Positions 1 through 9,049 of a stretch of 64,000 nt of DNA are shown piece after piece; positions within the stretch are counted from its first letter, which is position 1; the number at the start of each line of letters is the position of its first letter. The stretch is from Roseburia rectibacter (GTDB lineage: Bacteria > Bacillota > Clostridia > Lachnospirales > Lachnospiraceae). The notes under the pieces were generated by a model, which had not been told where the DNA came from, did not search any database, and saw nothing but the letters and a program-made list of their open reading frames with translations. The position numbers and the translations under genes were made by a program. The stretch lies in NCBI RefSeq assembly GCF_014287515.2, contig NZ_CP092473.1, positions 2,817,001 through 2,881,000 of the forward strand, given 5' to 3'.

Positions 1-1605
1 ATAGACATGTCCCTCATAGATCAATTCCGGCATGAAACGATAAAACAGTGTCAGAAGCAGTGTGGAAATATGTGCTCCATCGACGTCGGCATCTGCCATG
101 ATGATGATCTTGTCATAGCGCAGTTTCGTGATGTCAAAATCATTGCCGTATCCTTCGGAAAAACCACATCCAAATGCATTGATCATCGTCTTGATCTCTG
201 CATTTGCAAGCACCTTGTCAATACTTGCTTTCTCAACATTTAAAATCTTACCACGGATCGGCAGAATTGCCTGAAAATTACGGTCACGCGCCGTCTTTGC
301 AGAACCTCCCGCGGAATCTCCCTCGACGATAAATATCTCACAGATCGACGCGTCCCTGCTCTCACAGTTTGCAAGCTTTCCGTTGGAATCAAAAGAGAAT
401 TTCTGTTTTGTCAGAAGATTCGTCTTCGCACGCTCCTCGGTCTTGCGGATCTTTGCCGCTTTCTCCGCGCAGGAGATCACGGTCTTTAATACCTCTAAAT
501 TTTTGTCAAAATAAAGCTGTATCTCATCCCCGGTCACTTTTGCCGTGACACGCGCTGCATCCTGATTGTCCAGTTTCGTCTTGGTCTGTCCCTCAAAACG
601 TGGATCCGGGTGTTTGATGGAAACGATCGCCGTCATACCATTACGGACATCTGCTCCGGTAAAATTAGAATCCTTTTCTTTTAAAATCCCAAGTTCCCTC
701 GCATAGGAATTGATGACAGTTGTAAATACCGTTTTAAATCCGGTAATATGCGTACCACCTTCTGCATTAAAAATATTGTTACAGAATCCCAGAATATTCT
801 CATGGAACTCATTTGTATACTGAAATGCAGCCTCAACTGTGATTCCATCCTGCTCACCTTTAAAATAGACCACATCGTGAAGTACCTCATTGTTTTTATT
901 CAGATCTTTGACAAAACCAATGATTCCTTCCTCCTCATGATATACGATATGCTCCACTTCCGGCCCGCGTTTATCCTCATAAATGATCGTCAGTGCCGGA
1001 TTTAAGTATGCTGTTTCATGCATACGGCTCTTTACTTCATCTTCTTTAAATCTTGTCTTTTCAAAAATCTCCGGATCTGGGAGAAAGTTGACTTTTGTGC
1101 CTGTTTTTTTCGTTTTTCCAATGGTCGGAAGTAACCCGTTTTCCAATTCGACCACCGGAATACCACGCTCATAACCATCATGATGGATATAGCCATCTCT
1201 GCTGATCCAGACATCCATATGTGTCGATAATGCATTTACAACCGAAGAACCGACTCCATGCAGACCACCGCTGGTCTTATAAGCGGAATCATCAAACTTT
1301 CCTCCTGCATGCAGTGTCGTATAAACTATACGGGCAGCCGAAACTCCCTTTGCATGCATGCCGACCGGAACACCTCGTCCATTATCCTCCACGGTACAGG
1401 AACCATCCGCTTCTAACGTTACATAAATCGTATCGCAGGCTCCCGCAAGATGTTCATCCACCGCATTGTCCACGATCTCGTAGATCAGGTGATTTAAACC
1501 TTTCCGTGAAACACTGCCGATATACATTCCCGGTCTTTTTCTTACCGCCTCAAGCCCTTCAAGAACAGAAATACTGCTCTCGTCATAGCCGCCTGTCTTT
1601 GCCAT
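1..1605 (-). CDS. Type IIA DNA topoisomerase subunit B (GyrB/ParE family), 3' end outside window
   Basis: ATPase subunit of a type IIA topoisomerase; with its A subunit it cuts and passes duplex DNA in the cytoplasm. The 535 visible codons carry the GHKL ATPase fold (MYIG near 27-30, ATP-binding E/N near 43-47, DNGRG near 74-78, GGLHGVGSSVVNAL near 113-126), the transducer domain, and the TOPRIM motifs EGDSAGGSAK near 427 and DADVDGAH near 503. The ATG at 1605 follows a purine-rich AGGAAAGGGAAG. The neighbour is a PucR-type regulator rather than recF/dnaN, and the N-terminus (IGSVSRKGLNHL) departs from the usual GyrB IGSTSxRGLHHL. I therefore favour the second paralogue (ParE-like) over the main gyrase, but sequence alone does not settle it. 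The C-terminus and the expected A-subunit gene would lie to the left of the window. Confidence 0.9.
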   Translation of the reverse strand, partial: MAKTGGYDESSISVLEGLEAVRKRPGMYIGSVSRKGLNHLIYEIVDNAVDEHLAGACDTIYVTLEADGSCTVEDNGRGVPVGMHAKGVSAARIVYTTLHAGGKFDDSAYKTSGGLHGVGSSVVNALSTHMDVWISRDGYIHHDGYERGIPVVELENGLLPTIGKTKKTGTKVNFLPDPEIFEKTRFKEDEVKSRMHETAYLNPALTIIYEDKRGPEVEHIVYHEEEGIIGFVKDLNKNNEVLHDVVYFKGEQDGITVEAAFQYTNEFHENILGFCNNIFNAEGGTHITGFKTVFTTVINSYARELGILKEKDSNFTGADVRNGMTAIVSIKHPDPRFEGQTKTKLDNQDAARVTAKVTGDEIQLYFDKNLEVLKTVISCAEKAAKIRKTEERAKTNLLTKQKFSFDSNGKLANCESRDASICEIFIVEGDSAGGSAKTARDRNFQAILPIRGKILNVEKASIDKVLANAEIKTMINAFGCGFSEGYGNDFDITKLRYDKIIIMADADVDGAHISTLLLTLFYRFMPELIYEGHVY

Positions 1606-1674
1606 TTCTTTCTTCCCTTTCCTGCTAAATCTATTCCTTATTTACCAGATAACCTTTGTATCTGCTTCAAATTT

Positions 1675-2766
1675 CTATCTCTGATCCGTATCCTGACGTT
1701 TCGCATACTGCATATGTGAAATAACCATCAGTGCAAGTTTGAATGTCATCGCATCATCAAATTTACGGATATCAAGTCCAATGATCTTTTCTAACCGCTC
1801 CAGACGATACACTAAAGTATTTCTGTGTACATAAAGCTGTCTGGCTGTCTCTGATATATTAAGGTTGTTTTCAAAGAATTTCTGTATCGTTGTTGTTGTC
1901 TCTTCATTAAAGATATCCGGTATCTCATCACCGAACACCTCATGAATAAACATTTCACACAGACTCATTGGAAGCTGGTAGATCAGACGTCCGATGCCGA
2001 GATAACGATATGCGATCGTCTCCTTTTCCGCATAGAAAATCTTCCCGACCTCAAGCGCCATCTTTGCCTCCTGATAGGATTTTGCAATATCCGGCAGATT
2101 ATTCACCTGATTACCGTAACCGACTCTTACACGCACCATCGCCTCCGTGTGCATATTATCCACGATCATATCGGCTAACTTCTGTAATTCATCTTCACTT
2201 TTGATGTCACGTACATCTTTGATCAGCACAATACTCTGCTCGTCCACTTCTGTCACATAATCGCGCATTTTGGTTGCAAAGAGATTTTTTACAAGTTCCA
2301 CTGCTGTGGAATCTTTTTTATCTTCCAGATCGATCACATAAACCACACGTTCCGCCTGCTCAATATGAAGTTTCTGCGCCTTATTATACATATCTACGAC
2401 TAACATATTGCCAAGCAGGATATTCTGCATGAAATTGTTCCGGTCAAACTGTTCCATATATGCCGCCGCAAGATTCCTGATCTGGCAGACTGCTAAACGC
2501 CCTACCATATAAGCATCCTCTGCCTGCGACTTTGTCAGCAGAATATATTCCACCTCGCCATCCACGATAACTTTAAAAAAGTGATATCCTGAGAGCATCT
2601 GGCTCTCTGCCATGGAATCTGCAAAAGACGTGATCGCATCTTCTAAATCCTCCTCCGGCTCAAAGGTTGCCGCAACCGGTTTTCCTTTTTCTGTATAAAG
2701 TGCAAGATCAATTCTCGATATATCTTTTATCTCATCAAGTGCTGTCTGTATTTTATGGTTTGAAAT
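1675..2766 (-). CDS. PucR/CdaR-family transcriptional regulator
   Basis: Predicted DNA-binding regulator of about 364 residues (ATG at 2767-2769; the first codon can be counted from 2769). The N-terminal half resembles the sugar-diacid recognition domain. The C-terminal 60 residues form the PucR-type helix-turn-helix (motif LNISETARQLYVHRNTLVYR), the DNA-contacting part of the family. The middle region has the weak GGDEF-like fold common in CdaR proteins. It lies 69 bp upstream of the topoisomerase gene and just downstream of the msmK terminator, so it is probably transcribed on its own or with the topoisomerase gene. Ligand unknown: CdaR of E. coli senses glycerate or glucarate, but no sugar-acid catabolic genes are nearby. 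Confidence 0.85.
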   Translation of the reverse strand: MSNHKIQTALDEIKDISRIDLALYTEKGKPVAATFEPEEDLEDAITSFADSMAESQMLSGYHFFKVIVDGEVEYILLTKSQAEDAYMVGRLAVCQIRNLAAAYMEQFDRNNFMQNILLGNMLVVDMYNKAQKLHIEQAERVVYVIDLEDKKDSTAVELVKNLFATKMRDYVTEVDEQSIVLIKDVRDIKSEDELQKLADMIVDNMHTEAMVRVRVGYGNQVNNLPDIAKSYQEAKMALEVGKIFYAEKETIAYRYLGIGRLIYQLPMSLCEMFIHEVFGDEIPDIFNEETTTTIQKFFENNLNISETARQLYVHRNTLVYRLERLEKIIGLDIRKFDDAMTFKLALMVISHMQYAKRQDTDQR

Positions 2767-2848
2767 CATAATCTGTTTCCTTTCCGATATCTCCCCTTCG
2801 TCTGGTTTACATTCATCATCTGCTTTACAATTTCAGCCTCACTGACGA

Positions 2849-2885
2849 ACAAAAACTGGGTACATCACTGTACCCAGTTTTATTT
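2849..2885 (-). terminator. Intrinsic terminator of the msmK-like gene
   Basis: An 11-12 bp perfect inverted repeat (AAACTGGGTACA / TGTACCCAGTTT) with a 4-base loop. On the minus strand it is followed by TTTTTG. It sits 30 bp after the stop codon of the sugar ABC ATPase. Confidence 0.8.
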
Positions 2886-2914
2886 TAAATGATGTTCTGT
2901 TTAATTTTACCGAA

Positions 2915-4027
2915 TTAGTTGGTAATTGTCAATTCTGTTTCTTTGTCGAAAACATGAATCTTCTCAGGATCAATAGCAAGTTTGATGTGATCTCCCATAC
3001 GTGCTGTTGTTCTTGAATCAACTTTTGCAGTCATGCTTGTGCCTGCTGCTTTGAAGTATAATAATACCTCAGAACCTAATAACTCGTATCCTGTTACATC
3101 AGCCTCGAATGCACAGTCTTTGTGTGCTTCGATCTCGATCTCGGAATCACCGATATCCTCTGGTCTGATACCCATAACAACAGTCTTTCCGTTGCATCCT
3201 GCATCTGCAAGTTTCTTTGCTTTTGCTGGTGGTAATACGATTGTTGTGTTATCAAATGTAAGAGATACTTTGTCTCCCTCTACTTTACATTTTGTATCGA
3301 TGAAGTTCATCTGCGGAGAACCAATGAATCCAGCAACGAATAAGTTATTCGGCTCATTGTATAATTTCTGCGGAGAATCAACCTGCATGATAACACCATC
3401 TTTTAATACAACGATTCTGGTACCAAGTGTCATAGCCTCGGTCTGATCATGTGTTACATAGATGATAGTTGCTTTTAATCTGTTATGTAAGGAAGCGATC
3501 TCAGAACGCATCTGTACACGAAGTTTTGCATCCAGGTTGGATAACGGCTCATCCATAAGGAATACCTTAGGATTACGAACGATAGCACGTCCCATAGCAA
3601 CACGCTGTCTCTGTCCACCGGATAAAGCCTTTGGCTTACGATCTAACAATTTCTCAAGGTCAAGGATCTTAGCTGCTTCCTCAACTTTTCTCTTGATCTC
3701 ATCCTTCGGAACTTTTCTTAATTTTAATCCGAATGCCATGTTATCAAAAACTGTCATATGAGGATACAGAGCGTAGTTCTGGAATACCATTGCGATATCT
3801 CTGTCTTTTGGCTCAACATCGTTCATGAGCTTTCCGTCGATATAGAACTCACCAGAGGAGATTTCCTCAAGTCCGGCGATCATACGAAGTGTAGTAGATT
3901 TACCACATCCGGATGGTCCTACGAAAATGATGAATTCCTGATCTTCTACTTCAAGGTTGAAATCCTTAACAGCTTCAAAACCGTTAGGATAAACTTTGCA
4001 AATGTTTTTTAATGATAAACTTGCCAT
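2915..4027 (-). CDS. msmK: Sugar ABC transporter ATP-binding protein, MsmK/UgpC type
   Basis: Cytoplasmic ATPase that powers carbohydrate ABC importers. The 370 residues match the family: Walker A GPSGCGKS at 37-44, Q-loop near 83, LSGGQ signature at 135-139, Walker B VFLMDEP at 155-161, switch histidine in VTHDQTEAM near 193, then the C-terminal TOBE/MalK-type regulatory domain (about 235-365) with IRPEDI. No permease or binding-protein genes adjoin it, which is typical of the shared orphan ATPase (MsmK) that serves several sugar importers in Firmicutes, such as one using the LplA-like lipoprotein at the right end of this window (inference). RBS AGGAGG lies 10 bp before the ATG. It is monocistronic, with its own terminator. 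Confidence 0.92.
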   Translation of the reverse strand: MASLSLKNICKVYPNGFEAVKDFNLEVEDQEFIIFVGPSGCGKSTTLRMIAGLEEISSGEFYIDGKLMNDVEPKDRDIAMVFQNYALYPHMTVFDNMAFGLKLRKVPKDEIKRKVEEAAKILDLEKLLDRKPKALSGGQRQRVAMGRAIVRNPKVFLMDEPLSNLDAKLRVQMRSEIASLHNRLKATIIYVTHDQTEAMTLGTRIVVLKDGVIMQVDSPQKLYNEPNNLFVAGFIGSPQMNFIDTKCKVEGDKVSLTFDNTTIVLPPAKAKKLADAGCNGKTVVMGIRPEDIGDSEIEIEAHKDCAFEADVTGYELLGSEVLLYFKAAGTSMTAKVDSRTTARMGDHIKLAIDPEKIHVFDKETELTITN

Positions 4028-4082
4028 TGGTCTAAATACCTCCTGATATTTGTGTTTCGTTATTTGATAAATATACTATACA

Positions 4083-4169
4083 AAAAAGATGCAAAAAGCG
4101 CCATATGTCTCCTACACAAAGAATTTTTGTTTTTCTTGTAGGATGTCACAGTGCTCTGTGCATCTTTTT
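4083..4169 (-). promoter_or_regulatory. Nested inverted repeat upstream of msmK
   Basis: An outer perfect 11-bp stem (AAAAAGATGCA at 4083-4093 with TGCATCTTTTT at 4159-4169) encloses an inner stem (CCTACA..AAGAA at 4111-4123 with TTCTTGTAGG at 4133-4142). Read on the minus strand it ends in GCATCTTTTTTG, followed directly by TATAGTATATT, a possible -10 for msmK. It may act as a terminator of upstream transcription or as an operator. The 4028-4273 gap otherwise holds only AT-rich sequence with a small CGTCA/TGACG hairpin at about 4179-4192. Confidence 0.45.
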
Positions 4170-4273
4170 CCTTTTTTCGTCAAACTGACGGCTTTTTTAT
4201 CAAAAACTGTACAGATTGACGGATACAGATGTTCTTCTTTTTTATAAAAAGTTTATTTTATGATCAGGCATAA

Positions 4274-4978
4274 TCATTTTTTACGGATTCGGTGAAGCTG
4301 CGGTCTTAATACAAGTTCCGGAATTACGATTCCCTCCCGCTGCTTTAGCACATATTCCACTGCCTCTGCCACTTCTTTCGGGGTGAGATAAGATGCTTTT
4401 TCTTCTCCAACTGTAAAATCCGCATTCCGGTACAGATTTGTTTCAGTCATATCCGGGTATATCGCAGTCACTTTAACCCCATATTTTCTTGCCTCTTCAA
4501 ATAAACTTGCAGAAAATGCTGCAAGTCCTTCCTTAGTTGCAGCATAAGCACATCCATGCGGACTTGGCTGTTTTGCCGTAACAGACGATATATTGATGAT
4601 ATAACCGTTATTTTTCTTCAGTGTCCGTAAAAGCTGCTGTGTAAGGATCAATGGTACTTCTAAGTTCACGCGGACCATTTCCTGTATCTTCTTTGGATTC
4701 AGTTCTTCATGAAGTCCATAGTAAGCTGCCCCTGCATTATTGACAAGGATTTTTACTGTGTGTTCCGATGTGATCTGTTTTACGATGGCACACAGTTTGT
4801 CCGTATCAGTCAGATCACAGATGATGGGATGGAATACACCCACATTTTGTTCTGTTTCCACTTTTGAATCAAACCTGCGCCCGATACCAAATACATCATA
4901 TCCCAACGCACATAATTTTTCACTGACAGCGCGTCCGATACCGGATGAAGCGCCTGTTACAATAGCTGTCTGTATCAT
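4274..4978 (-). CDS. Short-chain dehydrogenase/reductase (SDR) family protein
   Basis: NAD(P)-dependent oxidoreductase of the classical SDR type, 234 residues. Cofactor motif TGASSGIG at 8-15, NNAG at 80-83, catalytic Ser at 131/132 (INISSV) and the YxxxK pair Y145/K149 (YAATK). An Arg-Arg after the second strand (GIGRRF) suggests NADP preference (inference). Substrate unknown. It is the last gene of the der operon, 12 bp after the SplB-family gene. RBS AAGGG precedes the ATG. Confidence 0.88.
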   Translation of the reverse strand: MIQTAIVTGASSGIGRAVSEKLCALGYDVFGIGRRFDSKVETEQNVGVFHPIICDLTDTDKLCAIVKQITSEHTVKILVNNAGAAYYGLHEELNPKKIQEMVRVNLEVPLILTQQLLRTLKKNNGYIINISSVTAKQPSPHGCAYAATKEGLAAFSASLFEEARKYGVKVTAIYPDMTETNLYRNADFTVGEEKASYLTPKEVAEAVEYVLKQREGIVIPELVLRPQLHRIRKK

Positions 4979-4990
4979 ACTATCCCTTTC

Positions 4991-6025
4991 TCACGACTCC
5001 CACCGGAAAATCTTATCTTCCGGCACATATTGCAGAAGTTTACCGGTCAGATAGTGTTCCATCTGTTCTGTCAGCTCTTTTCCATAATGATACACACCGC
5101 CATCATTCTGAAATGGAAACTGTACCACCGCAGAATAAGGTTCGCTTTTTCTCATTTTTTTCAAATAATCCTGTGATACACGGAAAGAACCGACACTGAC
5201 ATCAAAGATCTGATCCATCGGTACTTCTTTTGCAACAAGTTTTATCATTTCATCATACTCCTGCTGCCAGTCTGGACAGTATATCATCGGATCAAAACAC
5301 AGACGCACCGGAAAGCCTTTCTGAACCGCCCCTGTTACACAGGAAATACGCTGTTTTAACGATGGCGTATTATGCTCATACTGTTCTGTAACACGCTGTG
5401 GTGATAATGTAAATGCATAAATAATATTTTCATCCGGAATAAGGCTTTCAAAAGATTTTTCATTCGCTGATTTCGTGCGGATTTCAATTTTAAGCGGATT
5501 CGGTGATCTTTTGTTTTCTTCCAGTACAAAATGTTCCCATTCCCTGACGTAACCGGTCACGGAATCGAACGCTAAAAGATCCGTATCATAGGACACACAC
5601 AGATATACCGGATGCTCTGACAGCATCTGATGTAGTTCTTTAAAAATATCTTCTATATTAACAAAAATTACAATATTAGCCGAAGGGTACATTCCTTTTA
5701 AGTAGCAGTATTCACAATCGTAAATACAGTTCATCATGCAGGAAGTATAATAAAACCAGGTATTCCCAAAATTCTGGCACACCGGGGCGCCCTGATAGAT
5801 CAGACTGCCTGTCTTTTTCGCCAGGATCAGGTTCTGCGCATGGTGCTGTTCCTCATAATCCTGTCTGCGTCTGCAGAATATATCTTTATAATGTCTGATA
5901 TATACAACTTCTGCATTTTCAAACCGTGTGAGGATCTTCTTTACCCGCGGATGATCTGCTATTTCTTCTTCCACATAAATATGAGAAAAAAACGGATTAT
6001 AATAATTTTCGTCCAAGTTCTTCAA
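4991..6025 (-). CDS. splB: Spore photoproduct lyase family radical SAM protein
   Basis: Radical SAM protein of the SplB family. True SplB reverses spore photoproduct (5-thyminyl-5,6-dihydrothymine) in UV-damaged spore DNA during germination. From the TTG at 6025 the product has 344 residues; cysteines C100, C104 and C107 form CxxxCxxC (CIYDCEYC), the [4Fe-4S]/SAM cluster site, close to C90/C94/C97 of characterised enzymes. Where Bacillus SplB has hydrogen-donor Cys141, this protein reads SYDTD, so the usual donor is Tyr; a Cys near residue 83 (APVCQNFG) may serve instead, as reported for the C. acetobutylicum enzyme. The reading frame is open back to an ATG at 6124, but that would overlap the upstream gene by 128 bp. 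The TTG has GAGGGG 10 bp upstream and overlaps it by 29 bp, so I prefer it. Confidence 0.82.
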   Translation of the reverse strand: MKNLDENYYNPFFSHIYVEEEIADHPRVKKILTRFENAEVVYIRHYKDIFCRRRQDYEEQHHAQNLILAKKTGSLIYQGAPVCQNFGNTWFYYTSCMMNCIYDCEYCYLKGMYPSANIVIFVNIEDIFKELHQMLSEHPVYLCVSYDTDLLAFDSVTGYVREWEHFVLEENKRSPNPLKIEIRTKSANEKSFESLIPDENIIYAFTLSPQRVTEQYEHNTPSLKQRISCVTGAVQKGFPVRLCFDPMIYCPDWQQEYDEMIKLVAKEVPMDQIFDVSVGSFRVSQDYLKKMRKSEPYSAVVQFPFQNDGGVYHYGKELTEQMEHYLTGKLLQYVPEDKIFRWES

Positions 6026-6923
6026 AACAGCGTTTCCCCTCTCTTTTATCCCTGCAGGGCAATTTCCCGCTCTGATACATTTCGCTGATAACCCCCTGAT
6101 AATCAATCCCCGCAAGTGAAGCATATTTTAACTGCTGTTCCACCGAAGCACGCATCACTGCCGAGCAGTGCATATCGGTGCTTAACCGCTGCGCAAATTC
6201 TGATACTTCGCTGGCTTTTTTTTCATACTGTGATCTTTTCATTTCACCAATCTTTACCAGTTCATCCAGATAATGACTGATTTTTGCAACTACACCTTCA
6301 ACACTTTGTCTTAGCACTTCTGCTGACATATTCTGTACATTTCCATCATCTGTCACAATTTTCAGGAATGACATCTGATGCGGTCCAAAAAAATATGCCC
6401 CGGACTGATACACGGCTGATGCTTCCATATCATACAAAAAACTGTCTGATACGCTGTTTTTTGCAGATGTTTCATATTTTTTTATGAATTTCATCCTGTC
6501 TTTGACGCAGTAAGCCACTGCTCCTGTTATAATCTCTGCTTCTGTAAAAGGATGTCTGTACAAAATATCCGGATAAAACGTTCGTCCCGTCACATGTTCT
6601 GTAATCTTTTTACACAGATATATCTTTTTTTTAGATTGATATCCACTATCATCGGGTACATATACTCCATGTTCTCCACAGGATATCCACGCACAGGTTC
6701 CGATATTTACCAGAAAATCCTCCGGTTGTGGAGTTCTCTTTGTGCAGATTCGCATCACCGCAGCCGCTGCCGCATTCATTCCACATCCTGTTACTGTGAG
6801 CAGAATATTTTCTTCCTCATCAAAAAAGACAGGGAAACAAGTTTCATCTGTCTTTTTTTTCAGTCCATATTCACGAATCAATGGTTCTGCCTCATGGTAC
6901 AAGGCACAAAATATATATATCAT
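5997..6923 (-). CDS. Nucleoside phosphorylase-like (MTA/SAH nucleosidase fold) protein
   Basis: Likely nucleoside phosphorylase/nucleosidase family protein, 308 residues. The first 230 residues show the phosphorylase fold: start strand MIYIFCALYHEAEPLI, VTGCGMNAAAAAV, VNIGTCAWI, and the YDMEASAVYQ helix that carries the purine/ribose-contacting Met-Glu in MTA/SAH nucleosidases. Residues 235-308 form an extra helical tail not found in Pfs. It overlaps the SplB-family gene and follows dut, so a role in nucleotide salvage or DNA-damage clean-up is plausible but inferred. A second, different nucleosidase lies at 53746-54513. Confidence 0.72.
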   Translation of the reverse strand: MIYIFCALYHEAEPLIREYGLKKKTDETCFPVFFDEEENILLTVTGCGMNAAAAAVMRICTKRTPQPEDFLVNIGTCAWISCGEHGVYVPDDSGYQSKKKIYLCKKITEHVTGRTFYPDILYRHPFTEAEIITGAVAYCVKDRMKFIKKYETSAKNSVSDSFLYDMEASAVYQSGAYFFGPHQMSFLKIVTDDGNVQNMSAEVLRQSVEGVVAKISHYLDELVKIGEMKRSQYEKKASEVSEFAQRLSTDMHCSAVMRASVEQQLKYASLAGIDYQGVISEMYQSGKLPCRDKREGKRCFEELGRKLL

Positions 6924-6926
6924 CTT

Positions 6927-7367
6927 TTACGCTCTTCCGGTACTGCCGATACCACCACGATTTTCATTGCCTAATGTATCCGTCTCTTCAAAATGAATAA
7001 CCGGCTGGTGTTTCTGGATACGGAACTGGCAGATGCGGTCATTGACATTGATCTCTGTATCACGCATTGCAAGTGCCGGCATCATCCACACATCATCATC
7101 TCCGCAATAACTTTCATCCACGACACCCATATGGTTCGTCTGAATGATTCCAAAATTCCTATAGGTAGAACTTCTCGGTACGATGACCGCCTCATATCCT
7201 GCCGGAAGCTGCATGGATACTCCAAGTTTTATCAGCTTAAATTCGCCTTTTTTTAATACAACATGCTCTGCTGACCGAAGATCGATCCAGTCACTTTTTC
7301 CGTCAATATAAGTAAGTTTTTCTATCTCATCTGAATGATATTTAATCCTGATTGTCTGCTGTTCCAT
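6927..7367 (-). CDS. dut: dUTP diphosphatase (trimeric dUTPase family)
   Basis: Hydrolyses dUTP to dUMP and PPi, keeping uracil out of DNA and feeding dTMP synthesis. The 146 residues show the trimeric dUTPase motifs: DLRSAEH (motif 1), [12 protein letters not shown] (motif 2), [14 protein letters not shown] (motif 3 with the catalytic Asp region), RICQFRIQ (motif 4) and a C-terminal RGGIGSTG (motif 5, the nucleotide-closing arm). Motifs 1 and 3 deviate slightly from the canonical forms (GxDL, GxIDxxYxG), as in other clostridial versions. It is 12 bp from gpsA and 3 bp from the nucleosidase, inside the der operon. Confidence 0.88.
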   Translation of the reverse strand: MEQQTIRIKYHSDEIEKLTYIDGKSDWIDLRSAEHVVLKKGEFKLIKLGVSMQLPAGYEAVIVPRSSTYRNFGIIQTNHMGVVDESYCGDDDVWMMPALAMRDTEINVNDRICQFRIQKHQPVIHFEETDTLGNENRGGIGSTGRA

Positions 7368-7379
7368 TTTTACTCCTGT

Positions 7380-8393
7380 CTATTCTGCCCACTCTAAACT
7401 GCTGTGTTCTTCCCTGCGGTCACGCAGCATCAGCTCGCGCACTGCATCTTTTGCCGTTTTATCGTCAAACAGAACATGATTGATCTCCTCAATGATCGGC
7501 ATATCTACTTCGTATTTTCTTGCAAGCGCAATGGCTGCTTTCGCAGAGTAAACACCCTCAACAACCATCTTTACTTCATCCATCGCCTGCTTCATCGTGT
7601 AACCCTGTCCCATCAGCATACCGGCTTTACGGTTTCTTGAATGTTTACTCTCACAGGTTACAATCAGATCACCGATGCCGGTAAGTCCGTTTAACGTCTC
7701 AGCATTTGCCCCCATCTTAATTGCAAGTCTGCTGATTTCAAAAATACCGCGTGTGATCAAAGCTGCCTTGGTATTGTCTCCATACCCAAGTCCATCTGCC
7801 ATTCCTGCTGCAAGCGCGATCACATTTTTCAAAGATCCGCCAAGCTCCATTCCAAGGACATCCGGGCTTGTGTATACACGGAATACTTCGTTCATAAAGA
7901 TATCCTGCACACCCTCAGCCACAGATTTTTTTCTTGCACCGGCAACCACCGTGGTAGGAAGTCCGATTCCGACCTCCTCAGCATGGCTTGGTCCACACAT
8001 TACTGCTACATCTGCGGCAGGAATCTCCTGCTCTACAATATCAGAAAGTGTCATAAGCGTGTCTTCCTCAATCCCTTTTGCCACACAGACGATCACCTGT
8101 CCCTTTTTCACGAAAGGAGTCATAGATTTCGCTGTGCTTCTTGTAAAAACAGAAGGTACTGCAAGGATCAGATAATCTTTTCCTTCGATCGCTTCTTTTA
8201 AATCTGTTGTAAACGTAATATCTTCCGGCAATTTTACTCCCGGAAGTTTATCCACATGCTCATGTTTTTCACGGAGCATCTGTATCTCCTGCTCCACGAT
8301 TGACCAGACTGTCACATCATTGCCATTTGTATGTAATACCAGAGAAAGTGCTGTACCCCAGCTTCCTGCACCAATAACCGCTGTCTTTGACAT
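7380..8393 (-). CDS. gpsA: Glycerol-3-phosphate dehydrogenase [NAD(P)+]
   Basis: Reduces dihydroxyacetone phosphate to sn-glycerol-3-phosphate, the backbone for phospholipid synthesis. The 337 residues start with the Rossmann motif GAGSWGTALS (about 8-17). They contain CVAKGIE, GPSHAEEV, the catalytic lysine region LGGSLKNVIALAAG and the C-terminal GLTGIGDLIVTC domain. It lies directly after plsY, which uses the product, so gene order matches pathway order. Confidence 0.96.
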   Translation of the reverse strand: MSKTAVIGAGSWGTALSLVLHTNGNDVTVWSIVEQEIQMLREKHEHVDKLPGVKLPEDITFTTDLKEAIEGKDYLILAVPSVFTRSTAKSMTPFVKKGQVIVCVAKGIEEDTLMTLSDIVEQEIPAADVAVMCGPSHAEEVGIGLPTTVVAGARKKSVAEGVQDIFMNEVFRVYTSPDVLGMELGGSLKNVIALAAGMADGLGYGDNTKAALITRGIFEISRLAIKMGANAETLNGLTGIGDLIVTCESKHSRNRKAGMLMGQGYTMKQAMDEVKMVVEGVYSAKAAIALARKYEVDMPIIEEINHVLFDDKTAKDAVRELMLRDRREEHSSLEWAE

Positions 8394-8404
8394 GCCGATT
8401 CCTC

Positions 8405-9049
8405 CTAATTTTTTTTCATTCCAAATTTGTTTTCTGTTCCAGTAAGCAGACGCTTAATATTGGCTTTGTGTCTCCATAATGCCATCGCTGTAAAACATGC
8501 GCTGACTATGTAAAACTCCGGCAGATATACAGCATCCACATGCAGATATCCCATATGTCCAAAAATAAGCACCTGGATCAGATAACTTGTAACCACAAGA
8601 ATCGAACCTAACGATACATATCTTGTAATTGCGATCGATCCGATAAAAAGGATCAGACAGATTGGTGCTGCAAGCGGGCATACGGCAAGTATCATACCGG
8701 ATGTGCACGCGATTCCCTTTCCGCCCTTAAACTTCAGATAAAACGGAAAGTTATGTCCTAAAACTGCTCCAAATCCTGCATAAAGTTCTAATATTTTGAC
8801 CGCATCCGGATATTTTCCAATAAAAATGAACCGGATCAAGAGCACAGCAAAAATAGCTTTGAACAGATCTCCCAGAAACGTGATAAGACCCGCTTTCCAG
8901 CCTAACACACGAAGCGTATTCGTCGTTCCGGCATTGCCGCTTCCCTGTGTCCGAATATCAACGCCATGCTTTTCTCCATAAATATATCCTGTCTGGAATA
9001 ATCCAAAACAATACCCCACTGCCACTGCTATGATTCTTGCCCCAAGCAT
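8405..9049 (-). CDS. plsY: Acyl-phosphate:glycerol-3-phosphate acyltransferase
   Basis: Membrane enzyme that moves the acyl group of acyl-phosphate to glycerol-3-phosphate, giving lysophosphatidate. The 214 residues have about five membrane helices and the family loops: GSGNAGTTNTLR (loop 1, conserved Ser/Arg), GHNFPFYLKFKGGKGIA (loop 2, phosphate site) and the C-terminal WRHKANIKRL. Its start codon shares the last base of der (overlap at 9049), implying translational coupling. gpsA follows 11 bp later. Confidence 0.96.
   Translation of the reverse strand: MLGARIIAVAVGYCFGLFQTGYIYGEKHGVDIRTQGSGNAGTTNTLRVLGWKAGLITFLGDLFKAIFAVLLIRFIFIGKYPDAVKILELYAGFGAVLGHNFPFYLKFKGGKGIACTSGMILAVCPLAAPICLILFIGSIAITRYVSLGSILVVTSYLIQVLIFGHMGYLHVDAVYLPEFYIVSACFTAMALWRHKANIKRLLTGTENKFGMKKN

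Noticed and set aside
6026..6124. Longer SplB-family start at 6124
   Set aside because: Would overlap the upstream gene by 128 bp; the family core begins after the TTG at 6025, which has a good SD.
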